Shown piece after piece: positions 20,252 to 29,196 of a DNA stretch of 64,000 bases. Every line of letters starts with the position of its first letter. Within the stretch, counting starts at the first letter, position 1. Both the position numbers and the translations under genes were made by a program. Where the stretch lies: positions 96,800 to 160,799 of the forward strand of contig CBDICS010000072.1 in NCBI GenBank assembly GCA_965277415.1. Direction: 5' to 3'. The notes beneath the pieces are model-generated. The model was not told where the DNA came from. It made no database searches and was given only the letters and a program-made list of their open reading frames with translations. Source of the stretch: JAHDHW01 sp965277415 (GTDB lineage Bacteria; Bacteroidota; Bacteroidia; Chitinophagales; Saprospiraceae).

Positions 20252-21466
20252 ATGAACAATTTTAAAACAACACTGCTGTTGGTAGCAGTCTTTGTGACCA
20301 TGTCACAATGTCACTTCCCACCAACTCATAGCCCATTGAGCTATGAATCCGAAAAAACTTCGCCAAATCTTCCTGTAGCAAGCGTCTCATTTGACTTTAA
20401 AGACAATGGAAAAAACGAAGATTCCCGACCACTCCACGATGTATACACTGAGACTTCAATAAAGAATATCGACTTTCCTGAACTTAATACTGAACTTAGA
20501 AAAGGGTTAAAAAAACAACTTAAAGTATTGAAATATCGAAAGAACGTAAAGATGCCTTCTTTTGAAACCCTTAATATTAATACTGAAAAGCTAGAAAAGA
20601 CGATCCACGAATTGCTAGCAATGGATGATCATGAACTTACTGATATTTCTAGTACATTATCTGCTCATCAAATCAAAGGTGAAGATGGTAAAGGAAATGT
20701 ATTCTTTACAGGATATTTCACTCCGGTTTTGAAAGTAAGTAAGACTAAAACTGCTCGATACCAATATCCAATTTACGCCCGACCTTCAAAGAGTTCTAAA
20801 CTTCCTACACGAGCGCAAATTGACGGTGAAGGAATATTGGCAGGGAAAGGATTAGAACTAGCTTATGCAGAAAACCTTGTTGATATTTATTTTATGCAAG
20901 TACAAGGTAGTGGTGTGGTACAGTATACAGATGGCGGTCAAGAAATCTTCGCTTATGCAGGGAGCAATAAGCATTCTTATAAAAGCATCGGTAAATACAT
21001 GATCGAAAAAGGTTATACGACTCCTGCAAAAGTATCAATGAATTGGATAAAAAAATATTTAAATAAGCATCCTGAATTGATTGAAGAAGTTCTTTTTGCT
21101 AATCAATCATATATCTTTTTTGAAAGAGCTAAATATCAGAAAACGCCTAAAGGAGCAGGACTGGTACCACTTACTACTGATTATTCTATTGCTGTTGATT
21201 CAAGATATATTCCATTAGGCAGCTGTCTTTTAGCAGCCGTACCTATAATCAATAAAAAGAATCAAGTCATTCGTCATGATTACAGATTACTTATCGCTCA
21301 AGACAAAGGTGGTGCGATCAAAGGTCCTGGTCATGTAGATTTATTCTGTGGAGTGGGTGTTGAAGGTAGTAAAAAAGCCAGTGCCCTTCACCATTATGGG
21401 AAAATGTGGCTACTACTCCCTACAGAGAAAGAAGTTGAACAAACTGATCCTCTAGCATCTATTTAG
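20252..21466 (+). CDS. mltA: Membrane-bound lytic murein transglycosylase A
   Basis: MltA cleaves the glycan strands of peptidoglycan to 1,6-anhydro products during wall turnover. The 404-aa protein begins with a lipoprotein signal and a lipobox ending MSQCHF (Cys near residue 20), so it is probably outer-membrane anchored. The MltA core shows FTGYFTPVLKVSKTKTARYQYPIYARP, LAYAENLVDIYFMQVQGSGVVQYTDGG and YAGSNKHSYKSIGKYMIEKG. The C-terminal 3D domain has LIAQDKGGAIKGPGHVDLFCGVG, which contains the Asp residues expected for catalysis. A strong terminator follows at 21494-21529. Confidence 0.93.
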   Translation: MNNFKTTLLLVAVFVTMSQCHFPPTHSPLSYESEKTSPNLPVASVSFDFKDNGKNEDSRPLHDVYTETSIKNIDFPELNTELRKGLKKQLKVLKYRKNVKMPSFETLNINTEKLEKTIHELLAMDDHELTDISSTLSAHQIKGEDGKGNVFFTGYFTPVLKVSKTKTARYQYPIYARPSKSSKLPTRAQIDGEGILAGKGLELAYAENLVDIYFMQVQGSGVVQYTDGGQEIFAYAGSNKHSYKSIGKYMIEKGYTTPAKVSMNWIKKYLNKHPELIEEVLFANQSYIFFERAKYQKTPKGAGLVPLTTDYSIAVDSRYIPLGSCLLAAVPIINKKNQVIRHDYRLLIAQDKGGAIKGPGHVDLFCGVGVEGSKKASALHHYGKMWLLLPTEKEVEQTDPLASI

Positions 21467-21493
21467 AGATAGGGCATCAATAAAAAACAGATG

Positions 21494-21529
21494 AAAACCC
21501 TTGATTCGTGACAGCCTATCAAGGGTTTT
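21494..21529 (+). terminator. Intrinsic terminator after mltA
   Basis: The perfect 12-base arms AAAACCCTTGAT (21494-21505) and ATCAAGGGTTTT (21518-21529) are followed by further T residues. It lies 28 bases past the stop codon. Confidence 0.9.
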
Positions 21530-21562
21530 TATTTTATAAATAAACTTTAACAAAACTAAATA

Positions 21563-21593
21563 TTGATTATACAATAAAAATAATTTAACTTTG
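21563..21593 (+). promoter_or_regulatory. Bacteroidota-type promoter with long leader
   Basis: TTG (21563-21565), 20 bases, then TAACTTTG (21586-21593) matches the phylum consensus well. The expected transcript would begin near 21600, about 400 bases before the preferred ATG of the next gene at 21998. Either the leader is long or a longer ORF from 21845 is used. Confidence 0.6.
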
Positions 21594-21997
21594 TCTTTAT
21601 CCATGAATACCTAAGAGACTCTAATACTACTACGAGAGAACAAAAACTTACCAAAAAACTTATTCACATTTTATTTTTTTAAAATATGATGGTTTTGTTT
21701 TGAATTCAATTTATCTTCGATATCTCAACAAACTTTGAATTAATTTTTTTAAGCTGAACAAACACAATTAAGCGTAAAAAATTATTTTGATAATAATTGA
21801 TTTTTGAATGAATGAATAATGGGCAACCAATATTTATTTCTTGAATGATCACAAAAAATTATGTCAATATAATTAACCTAATCCAGTTGGCAAGTACATT
21901 TTCACCAAAGGGATACAGGTTACACTTTTTTTTCAGCCATTGGCTTTCAATACTATTGAAAATCAAAATTTGTTTATTTAAATTAATTATAATCCCT

Positions 21998-22534
21998 ATG
22001 GAGCACTTCAACAAACAGCTAGAGGTCAAACTCGAACTTCTTGAATCTGAGAACTCAAGATCAAGGAAAAAAACATTTATGGAAGGGATCAATATCATGA
22101 TATTGATTATTCTGGGTTGTGGAGGTTTATATATCTACTCAAATATCATTGCTCATAAGGAACCTCCAGTAAATTTTTCTGAATTCACTTCCAATACAAT
22201 TGTGACAAACGAGGAGAAGACTTTAGACAAATCTCCTATTCCGAATAAAATTCATACAGACCAATTAATCATCGGTGGTCATCCAGAAGTAGGAGAAAAA
22301 ATTACTATAGCGATCGATGGTTATAATAAAAAAGCAAATTATAAGATTGACTTTGGAGATGGTAAGAATCAAGCTGTAAAAGCTAAAAAGATTAGCCATA
22401 TCTACAAAAAAGCAGGAATCTATACGATCCAATTATCAATGAGTTATCAAGATGAGCCTACACAAACGATCTTGAAAAAAATTGATATTGACTCACCGAT
22501 TGAAGTTGACCAAAATGCCTATAATGAGCGATAG
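21998..22534 (+). CDS. Membrane-anchored protein with PKD-like domain
   Basis: From the ATG at 21998 the protein has about 178 aa. It has a charged N-terminal coiled-coil-like segment (LEVKLELLESENSRSRKK), one membrane span (INIMILIILGCGGLYIYSNI, about 29-48) and a C-terminal PKD-like beta domain about 85-160 with YKIDFGDGKNQAVK, HIYKKAGIYTIQLSM. The topology suggests a short cytoplasmic N-terminus and a periplasmic PKD domain. An in-frame extension to ATG 21845 exists, but its 51 extra residues are rich in F, L and I with no family resemblance, so the later start is preferred. The function is unknown. Confidence 0.65.
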   Translation: MEHFNKQLEVKLELLESENSRSRKKTFMEGINIMILIILGCGGLYIYSNIIAHKEPPVNFSEFTSNTIVTNEEKTLDKSPIPNKIHTDQLIIGGHPEVGEKITIAIDGYNKKANYKIDFGDGKNQAVKAKKISHIYKKAGIYTIQLSMSYQDEPTQTILKKIDIDSPIEVDQNAYNER

Positions 22535-22604
22535 ACCTGTACGAGAAACTTCTTGTAGCGTATAATAATGAATAGACTTTGTTTATAATATTTTGTGCTT
22601 ATCA

Positions 22605-22643
22605 TGAACTTGTTTAAAAATGGTGGCTATTTTTGAACAAGTT
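22605..22643. repeat. Hairpin repeat, GAACTTGTT variant
   Basis: The arms GAACTTGTT and AACAAGTTC enclose TAAAAATGGTGGCTATTTTTG, giving a stem of about 16 bp. The inner core matches the 9372-9409 hairpin (AAAATGG...CTATTTTTGAACAA). It probably also terminates the transcript of the preceding gene. Confidence 0.7.
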
Positions 22644-22714
22644 CCATGTTAAAAGTATAAACCTGGTTTACTTTTAATCAATTAGTTGTTATATTAATGT
22701 TTTGATATACAATC

Positions 22715-22930
22715 ATGAAGCAACTAAAACATATCTTAGAAAAATCGGCATTCGGTGTTTGCAGTTATCTTGGTGAAAAAATGGGTATTGCAACTGCTCG
22801 TGTCAGAGTATATTTTATTTATCTATCTTTTGTTGCGATGGGTTCTCCAATCATTTTCTATCTTTTCATAGCCTTCTGGCTAAACATCAAAGCATATATT
22901 AAGCAAAAGCGAAAAACGCTCTGGGAGTAA
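22715..22930 (+). CDS. PspC domain protein
   Basis: This short 71-aa protein consists almost entirely of a PspC domain: KSAFGVCSYLGEKMGIATARVRVYFIYLSFVAMGSPIIFYLFIAFWLNI, with one or two membrane-spanning segments, then a basic tail. PspC-type proteins act in envelope-stress responses in other bacteria. Whether this single-domain version does so is inference. There is no psp operon around it. The ATG at 22715 is the only reasonable start. Confidence 0.85.
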   Translation: MKQLKHILEKSAFGVCSYLGEKMGIATARVRVYFIYLSFVAMGSPIIFYLFIAFWLNIKAYIKQKRKTLWE

Positions 22931-22956
22931 GAACCTGTCAAAGTTTTTTGAACAAA

Positions 22957-23622
22957 TCATTGTTCAAATGCATACTGAATAATATTGGCGCCCATTTTCA
23001 ATGCCTTTTGTCTTAATTCTTCAGGATCTTTATGTACATCTCTATCTTCCCAACCATCTCCAAGGTCACATTCAAAAGTATAAAATACGACTACTCGCCC
23101 TTCCCACAAAATTCCAAATCCCTGAGGCGGGCTATCATCATGCTTATGGATTTTGGGTAATCCATTTTTAAAAGCAAAACTCTGATTATAAATCTCATGT
23201 TCCCAAGGTAATTCTACTAATGGTTGTTCTGGGAAAACCTTTTTTAAGGCAATTCTAACATAAGCATCCATTCCATAATTATCATCAATATGCAAAAAAC
23301 CACCACCTATCAAATAGGTTCTTAGATTTTCAGCTTCTGCATCAGAAAAAACAACATTACCATGTCCAGTCATGTGAACAAAAGGATGATTATATAATTC
23401 TGCACTTCCTACCTCAACGGTAGCATAGTCACGATCTAAATTGGTACCTAATTCATCATTACAAAACTTAGCGAGATTGGGAAGTGCTGTAGGATTCGCA
23501 TACCAATCCCCTCCCCCACTATATTTTAATAATGCTAATTTTAATCCAGCAGGGGCGTCAGTAGTTTTAAAAGCTGTAAAGGTCAGTATAACTAATAGGA
23601 CAAACAGTAATTTTTTCAACAT
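22957..23622 (-). CDS. DUF4159 secreted protein
   Basis: The 221-aa protein has a signal peptide (MLKKLLFVLLVILTFTAFKTTDA). The remainder is a DUF4159 domain: LLKYSGGGDWYANPTALPNLAKFCNDELGT, VEVGSAELYNHPFVHMTGHGNVVFSDAEAENLRTYLIGGGFLHIDDNYGMD, and a C-terminal GRVVVFYTFECDLGDGWED. The domain has a glutamine-amidotransferase-like fold by family assignment, with no known function. In many Bacteroidota it accompanies aerotolerance (Bat) operons. Here it stands alone. Confidence 0.88.
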   Translation of the reverse strand: MLKKLLFVLLVILTFTAFKTTDAPAGLKLALLKYSGGGDWYANPTALPNLAKFCNDELGTNLDRDYATVEVGSAELYNHPFVHMTGHGNVVFSDAEAENLRTYLIGGGFLHIDDNYGMDAYVRIALKKVFPEQPLVELPWEHEIYNQSFAFKNGLPKIHKHDDSPPQGFGILWEGRVVVFYTFECDLGDGWEDRDVHKDPEELRQKALKMGANIIQYAFEQ

Positions 23623-23693
23623 GGATTCTTTTTTAGAATATATCTTTAAAGGTTTGGCGCTAGAATCTGTCTAAAAGAACGTGAATATATAAT

Positions 23694-24543
23694 TTAATAT
23701 TTCAATATCTTCCTGGTTTCAACACCTTTGTTTGTACGCAACTCTAGAACATAAGTTCCTTGGGCTAAATACTGAAGTGAAATTGATTTCTGAAAATCTT
23801 GCCCCTTTATTCGCCAAGCATTAATGAGTCTACCATTCATATCGCGCAATTTTAATTCCCCTTCATTAACTTGATTGAATTGTATATTTACAAATGTTTT
23901 ATCTTCAGTAGGGTTTGGGGCTAAATCAAATGCTTCCAGGCTTTTATTATCTTCCGAAGAAAGAATTACGCCATTAAAAATATTCTCTACTAAGTATAAT
24001 TCCCATCCAAATTCAGTTATATATACCGTTTGGCGAGGTATTTTATTAGCAGAGAAGCCAATGATTCCTTCCAAACTATTTAAATCTTGAAGTGCCTTAA
24101 ATTTTACACTATAAATCGTAGTACCGGGATTAAATTCAAAAATTGGTGGCCATCCTCCATTTATATTAAGGCCGAGAAGAAGCAACTCGCCATCTCCCCC
24201 CACCCGTTACATCTCCTGCTAGCCAGTGAAATCCTATAGTATCCTCTGTGATACCAAGAATAAGTCCTCTACAAAATAACTCATCCAAAACACTTATTCC
24301 TTCCTGCACATCTGTTTCATAAGCTCCAGAAATCGTATAGTCTACACCTTCTGGTAAATCAGTAAAACTAAAGCTTCCATCAGCTCCAGATAGCACGGAT
24401 GAAGCATTTGTACAATTGACCATTACTCCTTCGACGGGATCACCATTATGGCGAAGTACTTTTCCGGATAAATTTATCTGAGCAATAGAATCAGTGAATA
24501 AGAAAATAGAAAGAAGGGCAAGCGTGTAGAATCGTTTGTTCAT
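23694..24543 (-). pseudogene. Truncated, frameshifted copy of the neighbouring T9SS protein
   Basis: The N-terminus (MNKRFYTLALLSIFLFTDSI, then a carboxypeptidase-regulatory-like domain LSGKVLRHNGDPVEGVMVNC) is almost identical to that of the gene at 24893-26158. After HWLAGDV, equivalent to QFLAGDI in the neighbour, the frame ends at a GGTGGGGGGA run near 24191-24200. Coding resumes in another frame as GDGELLLLGLNINGG, which aligns with TDGDFLVTGG of the neighbour about 150 residues further on. The dockerin-like and most of the cohesin-like middle are therefore missing. The C-terminus is a type A sorting domain (FDLAPNPTEDK, GVETRKILKY). It is either a deletion derivative with a poly-G indel or a collapsed assembly. 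Confidence 0.75.
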
Positions 24544-24767
24544 GGTTGATAATTTTAATTGTGGGATTAATAGACAAATTCGTAGTCAAATTAAGTTAAT
24601 CAATAACTTTATTCGATTACTGAGAACCTATCCAAATTTTATTTTTGATAGTAAAAAACTCAATTTAAGGTTCTAAAGAAGCCTTAGTTTTGGGAATATT
24701 AAAGGCAAAATTAAGTTCTTATCCTAAGATAATTTTTTTTTCACAAATGATCAACATTAAAAAGCTT

Positions 24768-24895
24768 GAAGCTAGATGATTTCGTTTGGTCGAAAAAGTT
24801 AAGAAAGAAATGGTTTACTAAACTAAGCAAGATAAAATAACTCAGTTAGTTTAGTAAACCTCCATCAAATGATTTCATTTAGAACCACACCTTTA
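24768..24895. repeat. MITE-like palindromic repeat family 1, copy A
   Basis: The inner perfect 13-base arms GGTTTACTAAACT (24812-24824) and AGTTTAGTAAACC (24848-24860) are flanked by outer segments GATTTCGTTTGGTCG and CAAATGATTTCATTTAGAAC. The same unit of about 125 bases occurs in the opposite orientation at 62070-62190. It contains no ORF. Confidence 0.88.
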
Positions 24896-26158
24896 ATATT
24901 TTACTATTTTTTTCGATATAACACCATTGTCGGTACGAAGTTTTAAAACATAAGTCCCTTGAGCTAAATTATCAAGAGCAATGTTTTTTTGAAAGTGATC
25001 TGTATCAAAATTCCAAGTCTGTATTCTTTTACCAGCAATATCGAACAAAGCGAGTTCTATTTGTTCTCTGCTTTCAAATTGGACATTTACAGATATAGCC
25101 TCATGACTTGGGTTTGGAGAACAATTAAATAGACTTAAGTTGGCGATACTTCCAAGGCTTGTAGGCGTCTCCTGATAAAGATCATCCAACAGATAGAGTT
25201 TATCACCAGATCCTCTATATACCGTTTGAGCCGGTATCAAGTCAGCGGGATATTGAATCATTTCTGCAATATTATTAATATTCTGTAAAGCATTAAAATG
25301 TAGGGTATACAGAACACTACCATCATCGAGACTTAAGCCATTAGTATTAGTAGCTAGAGCCCCTCCAGTCACAAGAAAATCTCCATCGGTAATTAAGTCT
25401 TCATTTACCGTAAGATCTATAGTTGAACTTTCAGAATCTATTAAAGTCATATAAGCGGGGTCCCAATTTAATGCCTGTTGAAATACTACAATATCTTCAA
25501 AATCATTGACTTTTATCTCTACAGAAAATTGCTCACCTTGACTAACCGATAAATCTTCAAAATAATAAACAGTATTAGGCGCATTTGAGGGTGGTGGTGT
25601 ATGATCAGTCTTTATTGCAGGGTCTCCAATGACTAAACCAATTAGACTTAAATCTATAACATCTTCTGTGACATTTTCCAGCACAATTGCACCAGCTAAT
25701 GTTCCTGATGATGTATTCCCATCCAAAAACACCCAATCTTCATTAAGGTAAGTATCATCAATTCTCAAAATAATTTTTCGCATATGCACCAAATCCAAAG
25801 TACTCAAATTACCGTTGAAATTTATATCTCCAGCCAAAAATTGATAGTCAATAGGGTCTGGAGCAATCGATAATATCAAATCACTATTATAAGCTAAATC
25901 CAATACAGTTATGTCTTTAATAACATCTGACGAATAAGTTCCTGTAATGGTATAATCTACGCCTTCTGGTAAATCCGAAAAAGTAAAACTTCCATCCGCT
26001 CCAGACAATACAGAAGAGGCATTGGTACAATTAACCATTACTCCTTCGACAGGGTCTCCATTATGACGAAGCACTTTTCCAGATAAACTTATCTGAGCAA
26101 TAGAATCAGTAAATAAGAAAATAGAAAGAAGGACAAGCGTGTAGAATCGTTTGTTCAT
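24893..26158 (-). CDS. Secreted dockerin/cohesin-like protein with T9SS type A sorting domain
   Basis: The start at 26158 is preferred (MNKRFYTLVLLSIFLFTDSIAQ, a clean signal peptide); an in-frame start 16 codons upstream would spoil it. The roughly 421-aa product has a carboxypeptidase-regulatory-like domain about 22-95, a dockerin-like segment (AGDINFNGNLSTLDLVHMRKIIL), a cohesin-like beta domain about 190-315 (VYYFEDLSVSQGEQFSVEIKVND, ALNWDPAYMTLID) and a type A sorting domain (FNCSPNPSHEA, LAQGTYVLKLRT, ISKKIVKY). The dockerin and cohesin labels rest on general resemblance. A damaged paralogue lies directly downstream (23694-24543), indicating tandem duplication. Confidence 0.82.
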   Translation of the reverse strand: MNKRFYTLVLLSIFLFTDSIAQISLSGKVLRHNGDPVEGVMVNCTNASSVLSGADGSFTFSDLPEGVDYTITGTYSSDVIKDITVLDLAYNSDLILSIAPDPIDYQFLAGDINFNGNLSTLDLVHMRKIILRIDDTYLNEDWVFLDGNTSSGTLAGAIVLENVTEDVIDLSLIGLVIGDPAIKTDHTPPPSNAPNTVYYFEDLSVSQGEQFSVEIKVNDFEDIVVFQQALNWDPAYMTLIDSESSTIDLTVNEDLITDGDFLVTGGALATNTNGLSLDDGSVLYTLHFNALQNINNIAEMIQYPADLIPAQTVYRGSGDKLYLLDDLYQETPTSLGSIANLSLFNCSPNPSHEAISVNVQFESREQIELALFDIAGKRIQTWNFDTDHFQKNIALDNLAQGTYVLKLRTDNGVISKKIVKY

Positions 26159-26321
26159 GGTTGATAATTTTAAATATGGGATTAAAAAAATAGCCAAACA
26201 GTTCACCTAATAATTTTGGCCAATTACCTAATTAAGATAAGTATTTATTACAATTAATTCAATTGTAAATGCATATCAATAGTATAAGGGCATAGAATTC
26301 AAAACGTGACATCATCGAATC

Positions 26322-26732
26322 CTATTCTATAATAATTTTAGGATTAATCCGCTTAAGTTCATCAATCATAGCATCTTTTTCAATCGGAAAAATGCTAATT
26401 CGTTTTCGTTTATTAAAAATAATTGTCAATTGACTTTCAATATTTCTTCCTTTAATCAACGTTTTGGAGTCTTTGATTAATTTTTCAATCTTGTTGATAT
26501 CAATCTTGTTTCTAAAAGGTCCTGATTTTACGATCAAAAATTCATCTTCTATTTTACAATCACCATCTAACATTCCCCAAACGATAAGCGCACAAAGCAC
26601 ACCCAAAATCAATAGAAAATATAAGGGAATAGTATAGCCCATATTAAAGACCACGAGTTGAGAAATAACAATCAATCCGACGAAAGAGAAAGCGACAATT
26701 TTATTACTTTTTTGTTTGAATATTTTCGACAT
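26322..26732 (-). CDS. PH-like domain membrane protein
   Basis: The 136-aa protein has two adjacent membrane segments at about 12-58 (KIVAFSFVGLIVISQLVVFNMGY and IPLYFLLILGVLCALIVWGML). A cytoplasmic bacterial PH-like domain follows, with CKIEDEFLIVKSGPFRNKIDINKIEKLIKDS and RKRISIFPIEKDAMIDELKRINP. This layout is common for small bPH proteins in Bacteroidota with no known role. It lies 62 bases upstream of rsmE on the same strand as seen in transcription order (this gene is downstream of rsmE). Confidence 0.7.
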   Translation of the reverse strand: MSKIFKQKSNKIVAFSFVGLIVISQLVVFNMGYTIPLYFLLILGVLCALIVWGMLDGDCKIEDEFLIVKSGPFRNKIDINKIEKLIKDSKTLIKGRNIESQLTIIFNKRKRISIFPIEKDAMIDELKRINPKIIIE

Positions 26733-26794
26733 AGTATTTAATGTTTTTTGGATGCAGTATCAAAAGAAAATACGGTCCTTATATTTTATAAATA

Positions 26795-27496
26795 TTATTC
26801 ATTCATTAAATTAAAAACCGAACAGGCTATAAGACCAGCGGTTTCAGTCCTTAGTCGGCTTTTCCCAAGGCTTATTCCCTCAAAGCCATTTGACAAGGCC
26901 AGATTAACTTCTTCCTGAGTAAAATCCCCTTCAGGACCAATTAAAATCAACCCTGTGTTATTTGTAGTATAAATATTTTTTAAATGCTTTAGCTTATCAT
27001 CATTACAATAAGCGATCAATTTATGATTAGTATTTTGTTCTTCTTGGATAAAATCTTTAAACCTTGTCAAGTCTCTTAATCTAGGTAATTTCGCTTTTAG
27101 AGATTGTTTCATAGCAGAAGCCAGGATCTTTTCCAGGCGATCCAAACGAATTCTTTTTCTTTCGCTTCGAGTACAAAGCAAAGGGATAATTTCATCTATT
27201 CCAATCTCAGTCGCCTTTTCTAAAAACCATTCGAAACGATCAATATTTTTAGTCGGCGCAATGGCTATTTGCAAATAGGGGCGATTGATCACCTGTTCGT
27301 ATTGATCCAATATTTTTATCAAGCAGTCTTTCTTACTTGTTTCTATAATTTCTCCTTTATAAAAAAAGCCTTTACCATCGACCAAATCCATTTGATCACC
27401 AACCCGTTTTCTCAACACCTGAACACAGTGGCGTGCTTCTTCTGGGTTCAGTCGAGCGAGCTTATCATCAATATTAGTGGTATAAAATAGTTGCAT
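26795..27496 (-). CDS. rsmE: 16S rRNA (uracil1498-N3)-methyltransferase RsmE
   Basis: RsmE methylates N3 of U1498 in 16S rRNA using SAM. The 233-aa length is normal. Visible features are an N-terminal PUA-like part (MQLFYTTNIDDKLARLNPEEARHCVQVLRKRVGDQMDLVDGKG) and the SPOUT-type C-terminal knot with LIGPEGDFTQEEVNLALSNGFEGISLGKSRLRTETAGLIA, which holds the SAM-binding trefoil. The ERKRIRLDRLEKILASAMKQSLKAKLP segment is also characteristic. It is probably co-transcribed with the small PH-like gene downstream. Confidence 0.95.
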   Translation of the reverse strand: MQLFYTTNIDDKLARLNPEEARHCVQVLRKRVGDQMDLVDGKGFFYKGEIIETSKKDCLIKILDQYEQVINRPYLQIAIAPTKNIDRFEWFLEKATEIGIDEIIPLLCTRSERKRIRLDRLEKILASAMKQSLKAKLPRLRDLTRFKDFIQEEQNTNHKLIAYCNDDKLKHLKNIYTTNNTGLILIGPEGDFTQEEVNLALSNGFEGISLGKSRLRTETAGLIACSVFNLMNE

Positions 27497-27708
27497 GTCA
27501 ATATTGGTAATTCCTTATTAAGTACACAGTGCACTAAAGGATAGTGCATTAGTAACAAAGATAGGAAAATGAATATATTCTTTTTACAAGAGCATGAAAA
27601 ACTCATTCTGGGGAGAGAAAGATATTTTAAATGCAATTGTTCAATAAGTTCATTCTGTAAAAGAAATACTATAGAATTATACCTGTCATAATTTGATCTC
27701 CGTCCATC

Positions 27709-27740
27709 TTTGATAATTCCGGCTTTAAACCTTACTTTTG
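27709..27740 (+). promoter_or_regulatory. Promoter for rseP
   Basis: TTTG (27709-27712), 20 bases, then TACTTTTG (27733-27740) is an excellent match to the Bacteroidota -33/-7 consensus. The transcript would begin near 27747, about 105 bases before the rseP ATG. Confidence 0.65.
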
Positions 27741-27852
27741 CAGTCGATTTGAAACAAGAAGGATATTGATATTGTTACTAATAGCGTTATATAGCTAAAA
27801 AAGCAATGGAATTATCCATTCTTAATTATTTCATATTTAATTATTACGCTGC

Positions 27853-29196
27853 ATGGGATACCTGATAATGGCAGGACAGCTTATTTTGAGCCTATCAATA
27901 TTAATTGTTTTACATGAAATGGGACATTTCTTCCCTGCTCGATGGTTTAATACAAGGGTTGAGAAATTTTATCTATTCTTTGATGCAGGTTTTTCGCTTT
28001 TTAAATACAAAAAAGGAGAAACAGAGTATGGAATTGGTTGGCTACCGCTTGGAGGTTATGTAAAAATCTCTGGTATGATTGACGAAAGCATGGATAGAGA
28101 GCAAATGGAAGGGCCACCACAACCTTGGGAATTTCGTTCAAAACCAGCTTGGCAGCGATTAATCATTATGTTAGGTGGGGTTACCGTAAACTTTGTACTT
28201 GGTTTTTTCATCTTTGGAATAGTCTTGTTTACCTGGGGCAAAAAATACCTTCCTGCTGAAAATGCAGTTTATGGTATCTATGTAGATTCACTTGGCCAAG
28301 AATTGGGCTTACTCACTGGAGACAAAATCTTATCCATTGGAGAAAAGCCATTTGAGGAACTGAATGATGGGATTATAAAAAGAGAAATCGTAATCAATCA
28401 GGCCAGCAATATTAAAGTCAATCGCAATGGAAAACAAATAAATCTTGCCATTACACAAGATCACGTAAACTCCCTGACGAAAAGGGCAAATAAAGATGAA
28501 GCACTATTTATGGAGCGCTTTCCCTTTGTCATTTTTGAAGACCCTGATAGTGATAAATATCCTGCAAAAGCTGCTGGTTTTTTGAAGAATGATTCAATTG
28601 TAAAATTTAATGGTGTTCCTATTCAATTTTATGACGAATTTAGCAATACTGCAAAAAAGAATAAAGGCAAAGAAGTCCTGATTGGAATCATGCGTAATGG
28701 TCAGGAATTAGAAAAACGAGTCACGCTCAGTGAAAGCGGAAGATTAGGTGTCAGACCAAAAGCACCAGAATTCTTTTTAGATTATGAACGCAAAGAATAC
28801 AGCTTTATGGAATCCCTTCCTGCGGGATACAATGAAGGTTATAATGTTTTATCAGATCAGATAAAAGCTTTTGGAGGCATGTTTGCAGGTCGGATCAAAG
28901 CCTCAGAAAGCCTTGGTGGATTTGGAACGATTGCAAGTATGTTTGGTGAACAATGGGTATGGGAACGATTCTGGCGCCTAACTGCTATTTTATCCCTCAT
29001 TCTGGCTTTTATGAATTTATTACCGATTCCAGCTTTAGATGGAGGTCATGTCATGTTTTTGATCTATGAAGTTATCAGTGGTCGCAAACCAAATGATAAA
29101 TTCATGGAATATGCAACAATCGCTGGATTCGTCTTAGTACTCGGGCTCTTGCTATACGTCAATGGCAAAGAACTCATAGACTGGTTATTTCCATGA
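27853..29196 (+). CDS. rseP: Site-2 intramembrane metalloprotease RseP
   Basis: This zinc protease cleaves membrane-bound anti-sigma factors or signal-peptide remnants within the inner membrane. The 447-aa protein has the HExxH motif in VLHEMGHFFPARWF (about residues 20-33), a second conserved membrane segment near 100-125, two PDZ-like regions (about 130-330, including GDKILSIGEKPFEELND and NDSIVKFNGVPIQF), and the C-terminal metal-ligand motif FMNLLPIPALDGGHVMF. The final helix is near the C-terminus. The ATG of the next gene overlaps its stop codon as ATGA (29193-29196), which suggests translational coupling to the J-domain gene. Confidence 0.95.
   Translation: MGYLIMAGQLILSLSILIVLHEMGHFFPARWFNTRVEKFYLFFDAGFSLFKYKKGETEYGIGWLPLGGYVKISGMIDESMDREQMEGPPQPWEFRSKPAWQRLIIMLGGVTVNFVLGFFIFGIVLFTWGKKYLPAENAVYGIYVDSLGQELGLLTGDKILSIGEKPFEELNDGIIKREIVINQASNIKVNRNGKQINLAITQDHVNSLTKRANKDEALFMERFPFVIFEDPDSDKYPAKAAGFLKNDSIVKFNGVPIQFYDEFSNTAKKNKGKEVLIGIMRNGQELEKRVTLSESGRLGVRPKAPEFFLDYERKEYSFMESLPAGYNEGYNVLSDQIKAFGGMFAGRIKASESLGGFGTIASMFGEQWVWERFWRLTAILSLILAFMNLLPIPALDGGHVMFLIYEVISGRKPNDKFMEYATIAGFVLVLGLLLYVNGKELIDWLFP

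Noticed and set aside
21845..21997. An N-terminal extension of the PKD-like membrane protein
   Set aside because: The 51 extra residues have no family resemblance and add a second hydrophobic stretch that makes the topology implausible. The later ATG at 21998 gives a normal layout.
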